Shown in pieces: positions 62,835 to 64,000 of a DNA stretch of 64,000 nt; position 1 is the stretch's first letter; the number at the start of each line of letters is the position of its first letter. The DNA is taken from positions 186,001-250,000 of the forward strand of contig NZ_JBHTHQ010000021.1 of the NCBI RefSeq assembly GCF_042676605.1. Direction: 5' to 3'. The notes under the pieces are model-generated. The model made no database searches, was not told the origin of the DNA, and saw nothing but the letters and a program-made list of their open reading frames with translations. A program made the position numbers and the translations under genes. The DNA is from Alloscardovia venturai. GTDB taxonomy: Bacteria > Actinomycetota > Actinomycetes > Actinomycetales > Bifidobacteriaceae.

Positions 62835-62848
62835 AAGGGATTCCTTAA
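62833..62848. repeat. Inverted repeat TTAAGG-GATT-CCTTAA before tal
   Basis: Perfect six-base arms, immediately after the tkt terminator and 19 bases before the tal ATG. It could be an operator or a leader hairpin. Confidence 0.45.
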
Positions 62849-62867
62849 TTTAGAGGAGAAAAATAAA

Positions 62868-63980
62868 ATGACACAGAATGTGCATACTCAGAAGACCAGT
62901 GACTCTGGCGTTTCTATCTGGCTCGACGATTTGAGCCGTTCCCGCATTGAGTCAGGCTCTTTGCAGGACCTCATCGCACACAAGAACGTTGTAGGTGTGA
63001 CTACTAATCCATCTATCTTCCAGAAGGCTCTTCATGAAGTTGGTCCATATGACGAGCAGCTCAAGTCTCTCGGCGCAGATGTCAATGTAGAAGATGCTAT
63101 CCGTGAACTCACTACAACTGACGTGCGTAACGCAACTGATATCTTCCGCGAGGTTGCTGAGGCTACTGACTACGTTAATGGTCGCGTTTCCATCGAAGTA
63201 GACCCTCGTTTGGCTCATGACACTGAGAATACCGAGAAGCAGGCAGTTGAACTTTGGGAGAAGGTCAACCGTCCAAATGCAATGATTAAGATTCCTGCAA
63301 CTCTTGAAGGCTTGCCAGCAATCACCGCCACCCTCGCTAAAGGCATCTCCGTAAACGTAACCTTGATCTTCTCTATCGAGCGTTATGAGCAGGTCATTGA
63401 TGCTTATATCGAAGGTATGAAGCAGGCTAAGGCTAACGGTCATGATCTTTCTAAGATCGCTTCTGTAGCATCCTTCTTCGTATCCCGTGTCGATACTGCA
63501 GTAGATAAGCTCCTTGAAGAGAATGGTTCCGAGGAGGCTAAGGCTCTCGAGGGTAAGGCAGCAGTTGCTAACGCGCGCATTGCTTATGAACTCTTCGAGA
63601 ACAAGTTCAATAACTCTGCTGACTGGGCTGAGCTTGAGGCAGCTGGCGCACATCGTCAGCGTCCACTTTGGGCTTCGACTGGTACAAAGAACGCTGCATA
63701 CTCCCCTTCAAAGTATGTCGATGAACTTGTAGCAGAAGATGTCGTCAACACCATGCCTGAGAAGACCCTCAATGCATTGGCTGAGCAGGGTAACGGCGCT
63801 CCTTCTATCAAGGGCACCTATGAAGAGTCTCACGCAATCATGAACAAGCTTGCTGAGCTTGGCATCGACATCAAGCAGGTTACTGACAAGCTTGAAGCTG
63901 ATGGCGTTGCTGCATTCATTAAGTCTTGGGACTCTGTGATTGCAGATGTTCAGGCTGGTATCGATCGCGTAAACGCATAA
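62868..63980 (+). CDS. tal: Transaldolase
   Basis: Transfers a dihydroxyacetone unit between sugar phosphates, completing the interconversions with Tkt and Rpe. The Schiff-base Lys141 is in NAMIKIPAT, and GVTTNPSIFQKAL near 44-56 is the family N-terminal motif. 370 residues, the long bacterial type. GAGGAG precedes the ATG. Strong codon bias. The last 20 bases of the window hold nothing further. Confidence 0.97.
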   Translation: MTQNVHTQKTSDSGVSIWLDDLSRSRIESGSLQDLIAHKNVVGVTTNPSIFQKALHEVGPYDEQLKSLGADVNVEDAIRELTTTDVRNATDIFREVAEATDYVNGRVSIEVDPRLAHDTENTEKQAVELWEKVNRPNAMIKIPATLEGLPAITATLAKGISVNVTLIFSIERYEQVIDAYIEGMKQAKANGHDLSKIASVASFFVSRVDTAVDKLLEENGSEEAKALEGKAAVANARIAYELFENKFNNSADWAELEAAGAHRQRPLWASTGTKNAAYSPSKYVDELVAEDVVNTMPEKTLNALAEQGNGAPSIKGTYEESHAIMNKLAELGIDIKQVTDKLEADGVAAFIKSWDSVIADVQAGIDRVNA

Positions 63981-64000
63981 GTTAGTTTAGCTTTCGCGTT

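Noticed and set aside
1..64000. Mobile elements, prophage, CRISPR, toxin-antitoxin, restriction or other defence genes
   Set aside because: No transposase, integrase, repeat-spacer array or defence-type protein was found; neighbours are conserved core genes.

Overview
The window is a contiguous chromosomal segment from an actinobacterium, most likely a low-GC member of the Bifidobacteriaceae (Gardnerella, Alloscardovia, Scardovia or a relative). Several actinobacterial markers support this: RbpA, a GarA-type FHA protein followed by an FtsR-type MerR regulator, the DUF881/Sbp/DUF881 genes, a fused PafBC-like WYL regulator next to HelY, paired clpP1-clpP2, GuaB3, DUF6350 and a LexA box of the TCGAAC-N4-GTTCGA type. 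The fermentative set (pflB/pflA, transketolase, transaldolase) and the fused cytidylate kinase-Der protein narrow it to bifidobacteria and close relatives. Family is inferred with good confidence; genus is not determined.

Layout. 1-2.7 kb: the 3' part of pflB, then pflA. 2.8-10.5 kb: RNase D, trigger factor, a CLC-type channel, clpP1-clpP2-clpX and a nitroreductase, so protein folding and proteolysis dominate. 10.7-14.9 kb: tRNA-Asn, a secreted M23-like protein convergent with an orphan substrate-binding lipoprotein, guaB3 and a small conserved protein. 14.9-23.1 kb: an acyl-CoA ligase, def, then the widely conserved rpsB-tsf-pyrH-frr-cdsA-rlmN order. 23.2-27.6 kb: hisF-hisI, lgt-rpe-hisE-hisG. 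27.6-31.6 kb: pgsA-DUF881-sbp-DUF881-garA-ftsR, an envelope and division group.

31.7-55.9 kb is almost entirely minus strand: HAD phosphatase, rbpA, helY, a small membrane protein, the PafBC fusion, cmk-der and a pseudouridine synthase; then (after a plus-strand aquaporin) purH, a DUF6350 membrane protein, sucD-sucC, apt, yajC, ruvB-ruvA-ruvC, yebC, a PIP-synthase-like CDP-alcohol transferase, a HIT/Ap4A-type protein and thrS, ending in a four-tRNA cluster (Gly, Cys, Val-GAC, Val-CAC). 56.0-64.0 kb: PAC2 protein, iron alcohol dehydrogenase, fructosamine kinase, dnaJ (minus), then tkt and tal for the pentose/bifid shunt.

No insertion sequence, prophage, CRISPR array, toxin-antitoxin pair or defence island was seen. 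This is core chromosome. The most interesting signals are regulatory or concern gene-order loss: a near-ideal LexA box between ruvC and ruvA, a ClgR-like operator before clpP1, repeated GTTCAC/GTGAAC hexamers at both outer ends of the M23/lipoprotein pair, perfect palindromes upstream of the PafBC fusion (whose first half seems to lack its WYL core), TATAAT-type boxes placed for leaderless translation of guaB3 and fadD, a tRNA-Val pair differing at only two bases, and missing blocks (trp genes, secDF, hrcA) where related genomes usually carry them. I found nothing I can defend as a wholly new biological system.
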